39,547 nucleotides of DNA, taken from NCBI GenBank assembly GCA_004553485.1, contig SFLG01000010.1, forward strand, positions 1 to 39,547, read 5' to 3'. The notes beneath the pieces were generated by a model. It saw only the letters and a program-made list of their open reading frames with translations. It was not told the origin of the DNA and ran no database searches. The position numbers and the translations under genes were made by a program. Positions 23,642 to 31,995 of this stretch are shown here, piece after piece. This stretch comes from Bacteroidales bacterium. Its GTDB lineage: Bacteria; Bacteroidota; Bacteroidia; Bacteroidales; Muribaculaceae. Numbering within the stretch: position 1 is the stretch's first letter; the number at the start of each line of letters is the position of its first letter.

Positions 23642-25087
23642 ATGAATAATATTACTCACTTACTTGAAGAACAAATTATAAAACGACTGGTCTCAGACAA
23701 TCCATGGTGGCTATCTGATGTTATCCCGGAGTATTATTCAAACATGCCACACCGAGCATATCTTACAGACTTTTATAATGAAGTGGCCGACATTGATATG
23801 CGAAGAGCGGTTATACTTATGGGCCCCCGACGTGTGGGGAAAACAGTAATGATATTTCATGCCATTGAGCAGCTATTAAAAAGTGGCGTAGTTGGAAAGA
23901 AAATTATATATATTTCCATTGATACCCCAATTTATAATAACCTATCATTGGAAAATTTGTTTCTATACGCTCGAATGGCATTAAAGGCAGAGGAGGAAAC
24001 AGATGGGTTTTATGTTTTCTTTGATGAAATCCAGTATCTTAAAGATTGGGAGGTCCATTTGAAATCACTTGTTGATACATATAAACAAGATAAATTTGTA
24101 GGTTCTGGGTCAGCTGCTGCTGCTTTAAAAATGAAAAGTAATGAAAGTGGAGCTGGTCGATTCACGGATTTCATGTTACCGCCCTTAACATTTAAAGAAT
24201 ATATCTGTTTTAATAAACAAGAAAAATTAATAGTGCCTTCAAAAGGTAATATCTCTCCATTAGACACAATTGACATAGATGCCCTTAATGAGTTGTTTAT
24301 CAACTATATAAACTATGGTGGGTATCCAGAAGTAGTCTTTTCTGAAAAAATTAGACAGAACCCAGGGCAATATATAAAAAATGACATTATTGACAAGGTT
24401 CTTTTGCGAGATTTACCAAGTCTATACGGTATATCTGATATCCAAGAGCTCAATCGACTTTTTGTGCACATAGCATTTCGCTCTGGAAATGAATTTTCCT
24501 ACGAAAATCTTTCTTGTGAATCGGGTATTAGAAAAGATACGATAAGGAAATATCTCGAATATCTTGAGGCAGCATTTTTGATAAAAGTAGTTAATAAGAT
24601 AGACATGAATGCCAAGCATCTTAAGAAAGTTATGTCTTTTAAGATTTATCTTACTAATCCGTCACTACGATGTGCTTTATTTTCACCAGTGAACGAAAAT
24701 GATGACATGTTAGGAAGCATGGTGGAAACAGCAATATTCTCACAATGGATACAGGGTGGGAAATCAGACTTTTTCTACGCAAACTGGACAAAAGGTCGTG
24801 AAAAGGGAGAGGTAGATCTTGTGTGGGTTAGTTCTGCAACTCAAAAAGCATATTCTGCTGCGGAAATAAAATGGACTGATAGGTTTGCAAGAAATCCGAC
24901 AGAACTAAAATCTCTTATCAATTTTATAAACGTTAATAAAGGGTTAAGGAAAATTATTGTTACCACCAAAACGGAAACTGGTATTTATCATCTTGATGGT
25001 GGCGAAAATATCCTTTTTGTCCCATCAGCCCTCTATTCCTTATGGATTGTAGACCATCTCTTTAATCAGAAACGAAAGGGGTCGTAA
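23642..25087 (+). CDS. AAA ATPase with C-terminal DUF4143 domain
   Basis: 481 residues of the AAA_14/DUF4143 type. Walker A is GPRRVGKT (61-68) and Walker B is FYVFFDEIQ (Asp128-Glu129); a sensor-like FVGSGSAAAAL follows at about 152-162. The C-terminal half (about 290-450) is DUF4143-like, with a winged-helix stretch (SYENLSCESGIRKDTIRKYL) and a nuclease-like core EKGEVDLVW...AAEIKWTDR that resembles a PD-(D/E)xK fold. Such proteins are frequent in accessory regions; their role is unsettled. The gene is far more AT-rich than the core genes here, which suggests transfer. It sits next to a type I restriction system, but on the other strand. Confidence 0.85.
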   Translation: MNNITHLLEEQIIKRLVSDNPWWLSDVIPEYYSNMPHRAYLTDFYNEVADIDMRRAVILMGPRRVGKTVMIFHAIEQLLKSGVVGKKIIYISIDTPIYNNLSLENLFLYARMALKAEEETDGFYVFFDEIQYLKDWEVHLKSLVDTYKQDKFVGSGSAAAALKMKSNESGAGRFTDFMLPPLTFKEYICFNKQEKLIVPSKGNISPLDTIDIDALNELFINYINYGGYPEVVFSEKIRQNPGQYIKNDIIDKVLLRDLPSLYGISDIQELNRLFVHIAFRSGNEFSYENLSCESGIRKDTIRKYLEYLEAAFLIKVVNKIDMNAKHLKKVMSFKIYLTNPSLRCALFSPVNENDDMLGSMVETAIFSQWIQGGKSDFFYANWTKGREKGEVDLVWVSSATQKAYSAAEIKWTDRFARNPTELKSLINFINVNKGLRKIIVTTKTETGIYHLDGGENILFVPSALYSLWIVDHLFNQKRKGS

Positions 25088-25118
25088 AAACAAGGTGCTT
25101 TTTTTGTCTTGTTTTTAC
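25084..25118 (+). terminator. Hairpin after the AAA ATPase gene
   Basis: GTAAAAACAAG pairs perfectly with CTTGTTTTTAC around GTGCTTTTTTTGT, starting in the stop codon. GTAAAAACAAG occurs a third time at 25158-25168, and AAGGTGCTTTTT has its complement at about 25215-25226, so alternative folds are possible. Confidence 0.6.
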
Positions 25119-25296
25119 ATTGGTTCTTATGTGGTTGATCTATAGGTGTATATCGTGTAAAAACAAGATTTTTAAGGAGAGTCACCCTCTTTTCATTATA
25201 TGAGATTCTCTTCAAAAAGCACCTAAATTTCTAAGCTCTATTTTTGGCTTGGCTTGACGGCCATACGCTAATAAGCAGTAGTCCATTGTTTTATGA

Positions 25297-25322
25297 TGTA
25301 AATATTCACAACTGGCAGATAT
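25297..25322. repeat. 26-bp dispersed repeat, copy 2
   Basis: Matches 21498-21523 at 25 of 26 bases. It ends at the start codon of the small pseudogene, so it may be that family's promoter or leader. Confidence 0.75.
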
Positions 25323-25592
25323 GAAGTACAAGAATACTGTGGTTCTTATGTGGAACCCTAAGATTTCAAGCGTAATGGAATCAGATTACGAAGAATGGTT
25401 CGATGGGCTATGCACCTTCCGTGAGAGGTTCTTTAATTGGAGCGTGTGGGATTACAAACATGTGGGCTACGGAGACCGTTCATATTGATGCGCGTAAGGG
25501 ATGAGAAGACGGGAATCGTGATGGAATATAAGTTGCCGGAGGGCTGGAATAGGGTGGGGGTAATAAATGATAAAAACCCTGTAAGTGGTTGA
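25321..25592 (+). pseudogene. Small hypothetical gene disrupted by a one-base deletion
   Basis: The first frame gives MKYKNTVVLMWNPKISS then FFNWSVWDYKHVGYGDR and stops after 55 residues. Shifting back by one base at about 25479 continues the sense: FILMRVRDEKTGIVMEY ... to a stop at 25590. The combined pattern (WNP.ISS, NWSVWDY, GDRFxxxRVxxxKTGIV) is a small Bacteroidales protein type I have seen as hypothetical. The site reads CGTTC where CGTTTC would restore the frame. The C-terminus after TGIVM also looks shortened. Confidence 0.65.
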
Positions 25593-25614
25593 GGGGCAAC
25601 ACTTGCAGGGTTTT
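25573..25614 (+). terminator. Terminator after the pseudogene
   Basis: AAAACCCTGTAAGTG pairs with CACTTGCAGGGTTTT with one mismatch, 12-base loop, then TCTT. The near-symmetric A/T feet make it usable from both sides. Confidence 0.65.
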
Positions 25615-25632
25615 CTTATTGCGAATGATAAT

Positions 25633-25732
25633 TATTGTTTAGACCACACCGATATTGTTTAGACCACACCGATATTGTTTAGACCACGCCGAAATTATTT
25701 AGACCACACCGATATTGTTTAGACCACGCCGA
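25633..25732. repeat. 20-bp minisatellite, five units, starting in the hsdR stop codon
   Basis: Five 20-bp units of TATTGTTTAGACCACACCGA (variants ACG, AATTATTT). The rightmost unit contains the hsdR stop and last codons (Gly-Val-Val-stop on the minus strand). The others are extra copies of that gene end laid down after the stop. Confidence 0.9.
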
Positions 25733-28700
25733 AATATTTGTCAAAGAATAGCTTCAACTTCTCTATCACGGTCTTCTTTTTCTCCTGTCTGTTGCCACCA
25801 CCGAAGCGGGACATTGCCGGGAGTATCTTGTCAATATCGGTGCCTGTTGTGCGTATCGCTCCATCACGAAAAGCGTTCTCTACGAACTTGGAGGTCTCGT
25901 CTGCTTTCAGGTTTTCGCTTGCGATAATCTCATTCAGGTCGTCCTGCATACGCTGCTTCACGTATGCCTCCCAAGCCTCATCAACATCAGTATCGGCATT
26001 GACGCTTGCCACGAATGCCTCAATGAGTTCCTTCTTGCTTCTCAACTGCATACTCGCACTTACCGCCTTGCTGATATTGACGAGTATCTCCTTGTTCTTG
26101 CAGTTGCTGTCGTGGTAGTTCTTTACCAGAAGCAGTATGTAGTCAATGTTTATCTCAACCTGCCTTATCAGTTCTGTTTCAAATATGATATCATCATTGA
26201 CCACTTCTTTTTCGCCCGGACCTTTCTTTCTCCACTTGTCTTTCAGGTCAAGGTAGTTGCTCTGATAGTCCTGCATCTGTCCGTCTGATAGCAATTGCTG
26301 TCCTTCAAACTGGTCAAATGACTGCAATACATTGATAGATTTCAACAGACTGCCAAACAGGGTAATGAAGCGTCTCTCCTCCTCTTCGCCGAGAGGTTTG
26401 TATCCATCAGGAAACAGCTCTTGGAGTTGTTCCACCAGCTCCTTATATCCAAAACAATGCTTGCCGTTCTCGGCATCGTATCCTTCGTAGTACGACTTGA
26501 AATCTTTGAGCAGAACAATGCTCGCGGCATCCTTATCGCCGAACAGAGCAATTGCATCATCGGTCTCTTGTTGGAGGTTGCGGAAGCATACGATATTGCC
26601 ATAGGTCTTTACCGAGTTGAGTATGCGGTTGGTTCTGCTGTATGCCTGTATCAGTCCGTGCTGTTTAAGGTTCTTATCTACGAACAGCGTGTTCAGCGTT
26701 GTGGCATCAAAACCGGTCAAGAACATATTGACCACTATCAGCAAATCCACCTGTCTGTTCTTCATACGCAGCGACAGGTCTTTGTAGTAGTTTTGAAACT
26801 TATCGCTTGAAGTGTCATAGTTGGTTGAGAACATCCGGTTGTAATCCTTGATAGCCCCCTCCAAAAAGTCTCGGCTTGATTGGTCAAGCTTGGTGGTGCT
26901 CTCCGGGTTTTCTTCCGCGAGAATGCCGTCTATCTCCTCCTCGTTTGCTCCGTATGAGTAGATGGTGGCAATCTTCAATCGCTGTGCTTCGGGCAGATGC
27001 GCCTGCTGTGCCTTGAACTCGTTATAGTAAGCCTTCGCCATCTCTATGGAGGCAACAGCGAACATAGCGTTGAAACCCGCCAGTTTCTGCGCCATCTTCT
27101 CCTCCTTGACTTCGTCCTTCTTCGCCTTTGCCATCTGCTCGATGTTTTGGGCAACACGATAGGAGTAGTATGATGACCTCTTGGTCTTTTGGTCGAAGTG
27201 CTCCAAGATATACTTCACCACGGCACTCACTCTTTCAGGGGCAGACATAATACGCTCTCGGTCAATAGCCGTAATCTGCTTGTCCGCTATGTCATCCTTC
27301 GTTTTGAGGGTATTCACATAGTCTATACGGAACGGCAGGACATTCTCTTCGTTGATAGCATCTACAATGGTGTAGGTGTGGAGTTTATCGCCGAATGCCT
27401 GCTGTGTGGTTTTCAGTTTCAAATCTCCACCGCTGATTGCGTTCTGGGCGAAGATAGGAGTGCCCGTGAAACCGAAGATATGGTATTTCTTGAAGTTTTT
27501 GGTGATGGCGTTGTGCATCTCACCGAAATTGCTTCGGTGGCACTCGTCAAATATTATCACCACCCTCTGCTGGAAGATAGGATGGTTCTTATTCTTCTGT
27601 ATGAAGATGGAGAGTTTCTGTATGGTGGTGATGATGATACGGTAGTCGTGATAACCGCCGTTCTTATCCTTGTTTTCCAGTTGTCGTTGAAGGACGGAAG
27701 TTGATGTGTTGCTGTCAGCAGCACCCTCCTCAAATCGGTTATACTCCTTCATCGTCTGGTAGTCAAGGTCTTTTCTATCCACCACGAAGAGCACCTTGTC
27801 TATGAAGTCAAGGCGCGAAGCGAGTTGAGCGGTCTTAAATGATGTAAGGGTCTTGCCCGAACCTGTCGTATGCCATATATACCCGCCACCTTCGGTCTTG
27901 CCATATTGCTTGTAGTTGTGAGCAACATTTATGCGACCGATAATACGCTCCGTTGCGGCAATCTGGTATGGACGCATAACAAGGAGCATCCTTTCGCTCG
28001 TAAAGACACAATACTTGGTTAGGACATTTATCAGAGTATGCTTGGCAAAGAAGGTGCGAGTGAAGTCTATCAGGTCGTTGATAGTCTTGTTGTTGCTGTC
28101 GGCCCAAAATGACGAAAACTCAAACGAGTTGCTTGTCTTCTTGCTCTTTGTCCTGTTTCGCTCCTGTTCCTTGATATGGTTGAAGCGTGTAGAGTTGGAG
28201 TAATACTTGGTGTTGGTTCCGTTGGAAATGACGAAAATCTGAACATATTCATACAGTCCGCAACCTGCCCAAAAACTATCCCTCTGATAGCGGTCAATCT
28301 GGTTGAACGCCTCTTTGAGCTGGACACCTCTTCGCTTCAACTCGATATGCACAAGCGGCAGACCATTGACAAGTATGGACACATCGTAGCGGGCTTCGTG
28401 GTTTCCCTGCTCCTCCTCGTATTGGTTGATGACTTGGAGGTAGTTGTTATGGATGTTTTTCTTGTCAATAAGGTAGATGTTCTTTGTCTCGCCGGTGTCT
28501 CTTTTTAGGACTTGGATATGGTCTTCCTGTATCTTGGCGGTCTTGGCTTCAATGCCATCGTTTTGGTTGGCAATGACATCATTGAAGAAACGCTTCCATT
28601 CGCTGTCAGTAAAGGTGTAGTCGTTAAGTCTCTGCAACTGCACACGTAGGTTATCCACGAGGTCTTTTTCCTTGTGGATAGGCAGGTAGTCGTATCCCTG

Positions 28701-28832
28701 CTCGGTGAGGGTCTCAATCAGCTCCTTCTCCAATTGGGCTTCCGTCTGGTATTTATCGCTCTTGCGGTAAGTCGCCAGATAGTCGCTCACAATTGTGTAG
28801 TCCTCGTTTTCTGCAATAATGTTATATGCCAT
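25719..28832 (-). CDS. hsdR: Type I restriction enzyme, endonuclease/translocase subunit
   Basis: 1,037 residues, EcoR124-like (type IC). The N-terminal nuclease domain has the PD-(D/E)xK residues Asp150 (RYDVSIL), Glu164 and Lys166 (HIELKRRG). The SF2 translocase motor has HTTGSGKT (321-328), the DECH box (429-432), FGFTGTP and a late helicase motif near MFLTGFDA and QAYSRTNR. The C-terminal helical region binds the HsdM2S core. It cuts unmodified DNA after ATP-driven translocation. The gene is last in hsdM-hsdS-hsdR with a four-base gap to hsdS. It looks complete. Its 3' end is multiplied as a 20-bp minisatellite. Confidence 0.95.
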   Translation of the reverse strand: MAYNIIAENEDYTIVSDYLATYRKSDKYQTEAQLEKELIETLTEQGYDYLPIHKEKDLVDNLRVQLQRLNDYTFTDSEWKRFFNDVIANQNDGIEAKTAKIQEDHIQVLKRDTGETKNIYLIDKKNIHNNYLQVINQYEEEQGNHEARYDVSILVNGLPLVHIELKRRGVQLKEAFNQIDRYQRDSFWAGCGLYEYVQIFVISNGTNTKYYSNSTRFNHIKEQERNRTKSKKTSNSFEFSSFWADSNNKTINDLIDFTRTFFAKHTLINVLTKYCVFTSERMLLVMRPYQIAATERIIGRINVAHNYKQYGKTEGGGYIWHTTGSGKTLTSFKTAQLASRLDFIDKVLFVVDRKDLDYQTMKEYNRFEEGAADSNTSTSVLQRQLENKDKNGGYHDYRIIITTIQKLSIFIQKNKNHPIFQQRVVIIFDECHRSNFGEMHNAITKNFKKYHIFGFTGTPIFAQNAISGGDLKLKTTQQAFGDKLHTYTIVDAINEENVLPFRIDYVNTLKTKDDIADKQITAIDRERIMSAPERVSAVVKYILEHFDQKTKRSSYYSYRVAQNIEQMAKAKKDEVKEEKMAQKLAGFNAMFAVASIEMAKAYYNEFKAQQAHLPEAQRLKIATIYSYGANEEEIDGILAEENPESTTKLDQSSRDFLEGAIKDYNRMFSTNYDTSSDKFQNYYKDLSLRMKNRQVDLLIVVNMFLTGFDATTLNTLFVDKNLKQHGLIQAYSRTNRILNSVKTYGNIVCFRNLQQETDDAIALFGDKDAASIVLLKDFKSYYEGYDAENGKHCFGYKELVEQLQELFPDGYKPLGEEEERRFITLFGSLLKSINVLQSFDQFEGQQLLSDGQMQDYQSNYLDLKDKWRKKGPGEKEVVNDDIIFETELIRQVEINIDYILLLVKNYHDSNCKNKEILVNISKAVSASMQLRSKKELIEAFVASVNADTDVDEAWEAYVKQRMQDDLNEIIASENLKADETSKFVENAFRDGAIRTTGTDIDKILPAMSRFGGGNRQEKKKTVIEKLKLFFDKYFGVV

Positions 28833-28836
28833 AGTC

Positions 28837-30066
28837 TTACGCCTTTTTCTCGAATGTCAATAATTGGTCTCGGTAGTATTCGTATTGCTTGCGTCTTGCT
28901 TCTATCTCTGCTGGGAGACCTGCGGTGATGTCGGTGGTTAGCGTGTAAAACTTGTCAAGTATATCCGCTATCTGCTTTTGAACTGAAAGCGGTGGAACAG
29001 GAATTGAAACTTCTGCAAATCTCTTCTTGGAAACATTAAATCGCGTTGTTCCACTTGCCGTTTTACCAATCTGCTTTCTCAACTCACTACTTCTGAAAAG
29101 GTGTTTCAAGAAATCAAGGCAGAACAGCGATGGGTTATGCAATCTATATCCAAAACAGAAACTGTTGAGATACAATTTGTCATCTGTTTTCTGTGTCAAT
29201 ACAGAGGACATACCACACTCATCAGGTGTTTCACTTGAACCCGTAAATAGAATATCTCCATATTGAATTGTATTCTGTTTCTCGCCTTCTACTATCTTAA
29301 CTCGTTCATCGGTATCAATATTCAACGATAAATTGTAAAACACATTCTTATATGAGATAAACTTGGCATTACCATCCTTGAAATCTTCTTTTGTTTTTCC
29401 AGAAAGTCCTCCATAAAACACTCCGAGTTCACCCAACTTCTTCCACTCCACATCAGTTCTGCCTTCAAAAGAGAGAAGATTATCTCTGTAATAGTTGTAT
29501 TGTTGTAATCTTTTTTGCAATTCTGCTTGCAATTCTGCTTGCAATTCTGCTTGCAATTCTGCAAAATTATCTAATATCCTTACTATCTCCTCCTGAACAG
29601 GAAGAGGTGGGAGGGGGATTTGGATGGAGTTGATTGCTTTTGCAGAAAGGTGTTTAACAGAACCTCCTGGGGTGCTTTCCTCAATCTTTCTAAATACAGG
29701 TTTCATATAGTGTCTTATGAAACCATTCAGTAATCTGGTCTCATCCTTTGTGTAGAGCTTGCAAACTCTTTGACACAAAAGCCCATCAATATCATCCCAT
29801 ATTCCCAGATTAAAATTACCATCCATTCCCACGAGAATATCCCCTTTCTTGATAATATAGTCTTTGGAATATTCTCCTGTATAGTATGTGCCTGCCTTAC
29901 CTGACAGAACATCTCTAATCCTTATGAGAGGTATATACGAGTTATCACTTGTAAATTGTGCAGCATCAAATGGATATCCATAGAGAACATTTGCATAATC
30001 AACAAATCTTACAAACTCCACCCCATCAGGGCAATACTGCTGAATAAGTTCTTCTAATCTGCTCAT
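28837..30066 (-). CDS. hsdS: Type I restriction enzyme, specificity subunit with variable spacer repeat
   Basis: 409 residues with two target-recognition domains (about 15-150 and 205-360). Each is followed by a conserved helix: IPLPPLPVQEEIVRILDNF then repeats, and IPVPPLSVQKQIADILDKF near 360-380. After the first come four copies of Ala-Glu-Leu-Gln (about 169-184). In EcoR124I/EcoDXXI the number of analogous TAEL repeats sets the length of the non-specific spacer in the target site. The target cannot be predicted from sequence alone. No second hsdS or inverted partial copy is in the window, so shuffling by inversion is not supported here. Gaps to hsdM and hsdR are four bases. Confidence 0.93.
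   Translation of the reverse strand: MSRLEELIQQYCPDGVEFVRFVDYANVLYGYPFDAAQFTSDNSYIPLIRIRDVLSGKAGTYYTGEYSKDYIIKKGDILVGMDGNFNLGIWDDIDGLLCQRVCKLYTKDETRLLNGFIRHYMKPVFRKIEESTPGGSVKHLSAKAINSIQIPLPPLPVQEEIVRILDNFAELQAELQAELQAELQKRLQQYNYYRDNLLSFEGRTDVEWKKLGELGVFYGGLSGKTKEDFKDGNAKFISYKNVFYNLSLNIDTDERVKIVEGEKQNTIQYGDILFTGSSETPDECGMSSVLTQKTDDKLYLNSFCFGYRLHNPSLFCLDFLKHLFRSSELRKQIGKTASGTTRFNVSKKRFAEVSIPVPPLSVQKQIADILDKFYTLTTDITAGLPAEIEARRKQYEYYRDQLLTFEKKA
29515..29562 (-). repeat. 12-bp tandem repeat inside hsdS, four units
   Basis: Four perfect units of TTGCAATTCTGC (plus strand), each coding Ala-Glu-Leu-Gln on the minus strand. Exact identity at the DNA level, including third positions, implies recent slippage and allows further in-frame change. 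Confidence 0.95.
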
Positions 30067-30070
30067 AGTC

Positions 30071-31633
30071 TTATCCCTCTATTTCAGCGATAATCTTATC
30101 AATCTCTGCTCGCAAAACATTCTCTCTTGCCACGATTTGAGCAATCTCCTCGTTGAGTTTCACGATATCCACCTGCTCACGGGTGTCCTCCTGCTCAACA
30201 TAGGTAGAGACAGAGAGGTTGTAGTCGTTCTCTGCCACCACTTCGTTCGCCACCAACTTGCAGACATAATCAACATCCTTTCTCTCGGCGAAGTAATCAA
30301 CGATATGCCGGATGTTCTCCGGGGTGAGTTTATTGTTGTTGGTAATCTTCACGCACTCACGGCTGGCATCTATGAAGAGAGTAGAGTTATCTTTCTTGCT
30401 CTTCTTCAACACCATAATGCAGGTAGCGATGGAGGTTCCGAAGAAGAGGTTGTCGGGGAGTTGGATAACGCAATCAATATAGTTGTTGTCAATCAAATAC
30501 CGGCGTATCTTCTTCTCGGCACCGCCACGATACATTATGCCCGGGAAGCAGACGATGCTGGCTGTGCCGTTGGTCGCCAACCACGCCAACGAGTGCATAA
30601 TGAAGGCGAGGTCTGCCTTTGACTTTGGTGCCAGCACGCCGGCAGGAGCATAGCGAGGGTCGTTGATGAGGGTAATATCGTCATCGCCTTTCCACTTGAT
30701 AGAATATGGAGGGTTGGAGACAATCACCTCAAATGGCTCATCGTCCCAATGCTGTGGCGAGAGAAGTGTATCCTCGCAAGCGATATCGAACTTGTCGTAG
30801 TCAATGTCGTGCAAGAACATATTGATACGGCATAGGTTGTAGGTGGTAAGGTTAATCTCCTGACCATAGAAACCCTGACGCACATTGTCCTTGCCGAGTA
30901 TCTTTGCCGCTTTGAGCAGCAGCGAACCCGAACCGCAAGCAGGGTCATAGACCTTATTGACTTCGGTTTTTCCGAGAGTTGCCAGACGGGTGAGGAGCTC
31001 GCTCACCTCCTGTGGGGTGTAATACTCGCCGCCGCTCTTGCCTGCATTGCTCGCATACATACCCATCAGGTATTCGTAGGCATCACCGAAAGCATCTATC
31101 GTATTGTCCTGATAGTCGCCGAGGTTCATCTGCTGAATGCCACGAAGGAGTTTCACCAGTTTTTCGTTTCGCTTGATGACCGTCGCTCCCAGCTTGTTTG
31201 AATTGACATCAACATCAGCAAACAGGCCGTTGAAATCGTCCTCGCTTTCAGTGCCCTTGGCACTCGCCTCAATAGAGTTGAAAATCTTCTCCAAAGTCTC
31301 GTTCAGGTTGGCATCCGAGTCGCACACCTTGCACACATTGCAGAAGAGTTGGCTTGGTAGAATAAAGAAACCCTTCACGCCCACCATCTCTTCGCGTATG
31401 CTCTCCGCAGTGTCATCGTCCAAAGTAGTGTAGTCAAAATCGGTGTTGCCGGTATCCCACTCGCCTTTGTTGATGTAGTTGGTGATGTTCTCGCTTATAT
31501 ATCGATAGAAGAGCATACCGAGAATGTATGCCTTGAAGTCCCATCCATCTACTGCACCTCGCATCTCATCGGCGATTGCCCAAATTGTTCTATGGAGTTC
31601 GGCCCGCTCCATCTCTTTCTTATTCTCTGCCAT
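30071..31633 (-). CDS. hsdM: Type I restriction enzyme, adenine-N6 methyltransferase subunit
   Basis: 520 residues. An N-terminal helical HsdM domain (about 10-150) precedes the methyltransferase fold. AdoMet motif I is DPACGSGSLL (230-239) and the catalytic motif is NPPY (307-310), typical of N6-adenine methylases. GGEYYTPQEV (201-210) precedes it as usual. The coiled C-terminus (VDIVKLNEEIAQIV) contacts HsdS. It methylates the HsdS-specified site and forms M2S, then R2M2S with HsdR. It is first in the operon, with a good promoter 24 bases upstream. Confidence 0.96.
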   Translation of the reverse strand: MAENKKEMERAELHRTIWAIADEMRGAVDGWDFKAYILGMLFYRYISENITNYINKGEWDTGNTDFDYTTLDDDTAESIREEMVGVKGFFILPSQLFCNVCKVCDSDANLNETLEKIFNSIEASAKGTESEDDFNGLFADVDVNSNKLGATVIKRNEKLVKLLRGIQQMNLGDYQDNTIDAFGDAYEYLMGMYASNAGKSGGEYYTPQEVSELLTRLATLGKTEVNKVYDPACGSGSLLLKAAKILGKDNVRQGFYGQEINLTTYNLCRINMFLHDIDYDKFDIACEDTLLSPQHWDDEPFEVIVSNPPYSIKWKGDDDITLINDPRYAPAGVLAPKSKADLAFIMHSLAWLATNGTASIVCFPGIMYRGGAEKKIRRYLIDNNYIDCVIQLPDNLFFGTSIATCIMVLKKSKKDNSTLFIDASRECVKITNNNKLTPENIRHIVDYFAERKDVDYVCKLVANEVVAENDYNLSVSTYVEQEDTREQVDIVKLNEEIAQIVARENVLRAEIDKIIAEIEG

Positions 31634-31656
31634 AGTGTTTTGGTATTATAGTAGCA

Positions 31657-31687
31657 CAAAAATAATGATAATTTTTCGGCGGACAAA
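31657..31687 (-). promoter_or_regulatory. Promoter of hsdMSR
   Basis: TATTTTTG (31664-31657) and TTTG (31687-31684) on the minus strand, 19 bases apart. Confidence 0.7.
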
Positions 31688-31995
31688 AAACATCGTCCGA
31701 AAATCGCGCCAAATGTACAATAAAGATTGTTTTATGGATTTCGGGAGGCAAATGTAGAGCCGGGTTGAAAGCGTATCCATGCAAAAAACTATGGAGCGAG
31801 GGTTTCAACCCTCGCGGCCAATATGCTGTGACCAAATCTATTAATGTGCGGCCTCGAGCTCGAGGCCGTGTGGGGGTCGTGTGGAGCTCCTTGTGGGTCA
31901 TAAAACGCAAGCAGCGAGAGCTGATTGCCCTCGCTGCCAATTTAATTTTATTAATTTATGCTTTTAATTGTGCATTATGCATTTTGCATTGTGCA
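31688..31995. repeat. Gap with three palindromes and a TGCATT repeat
   Basis: No gene is seen. A 9-bp hairpin is at 31796-31815 (GCGAGGGTT..AACCCTCGC). A perfect 20-bp palindrome, CGGCCTCGAG-CTCGAGGCCG, is at 31849-31868. CAGCGAG..CTCGCTG is near 31911-31938. AT-rich TGCATT repeats (about 31970-31998) lead into the stop of the next minus gene. Confidence 0.6.

Noticed and set aside
25633..25732. CRISPR array
   Set aside because: The 20-bp units are contiguous with no spacers and no cas genes are in the window.
28837..30066. hsdS shuffling by inversion
   Set aside because: Only one hsdS is present, and I see no inverted partial copy or adjacent recombinase gene.
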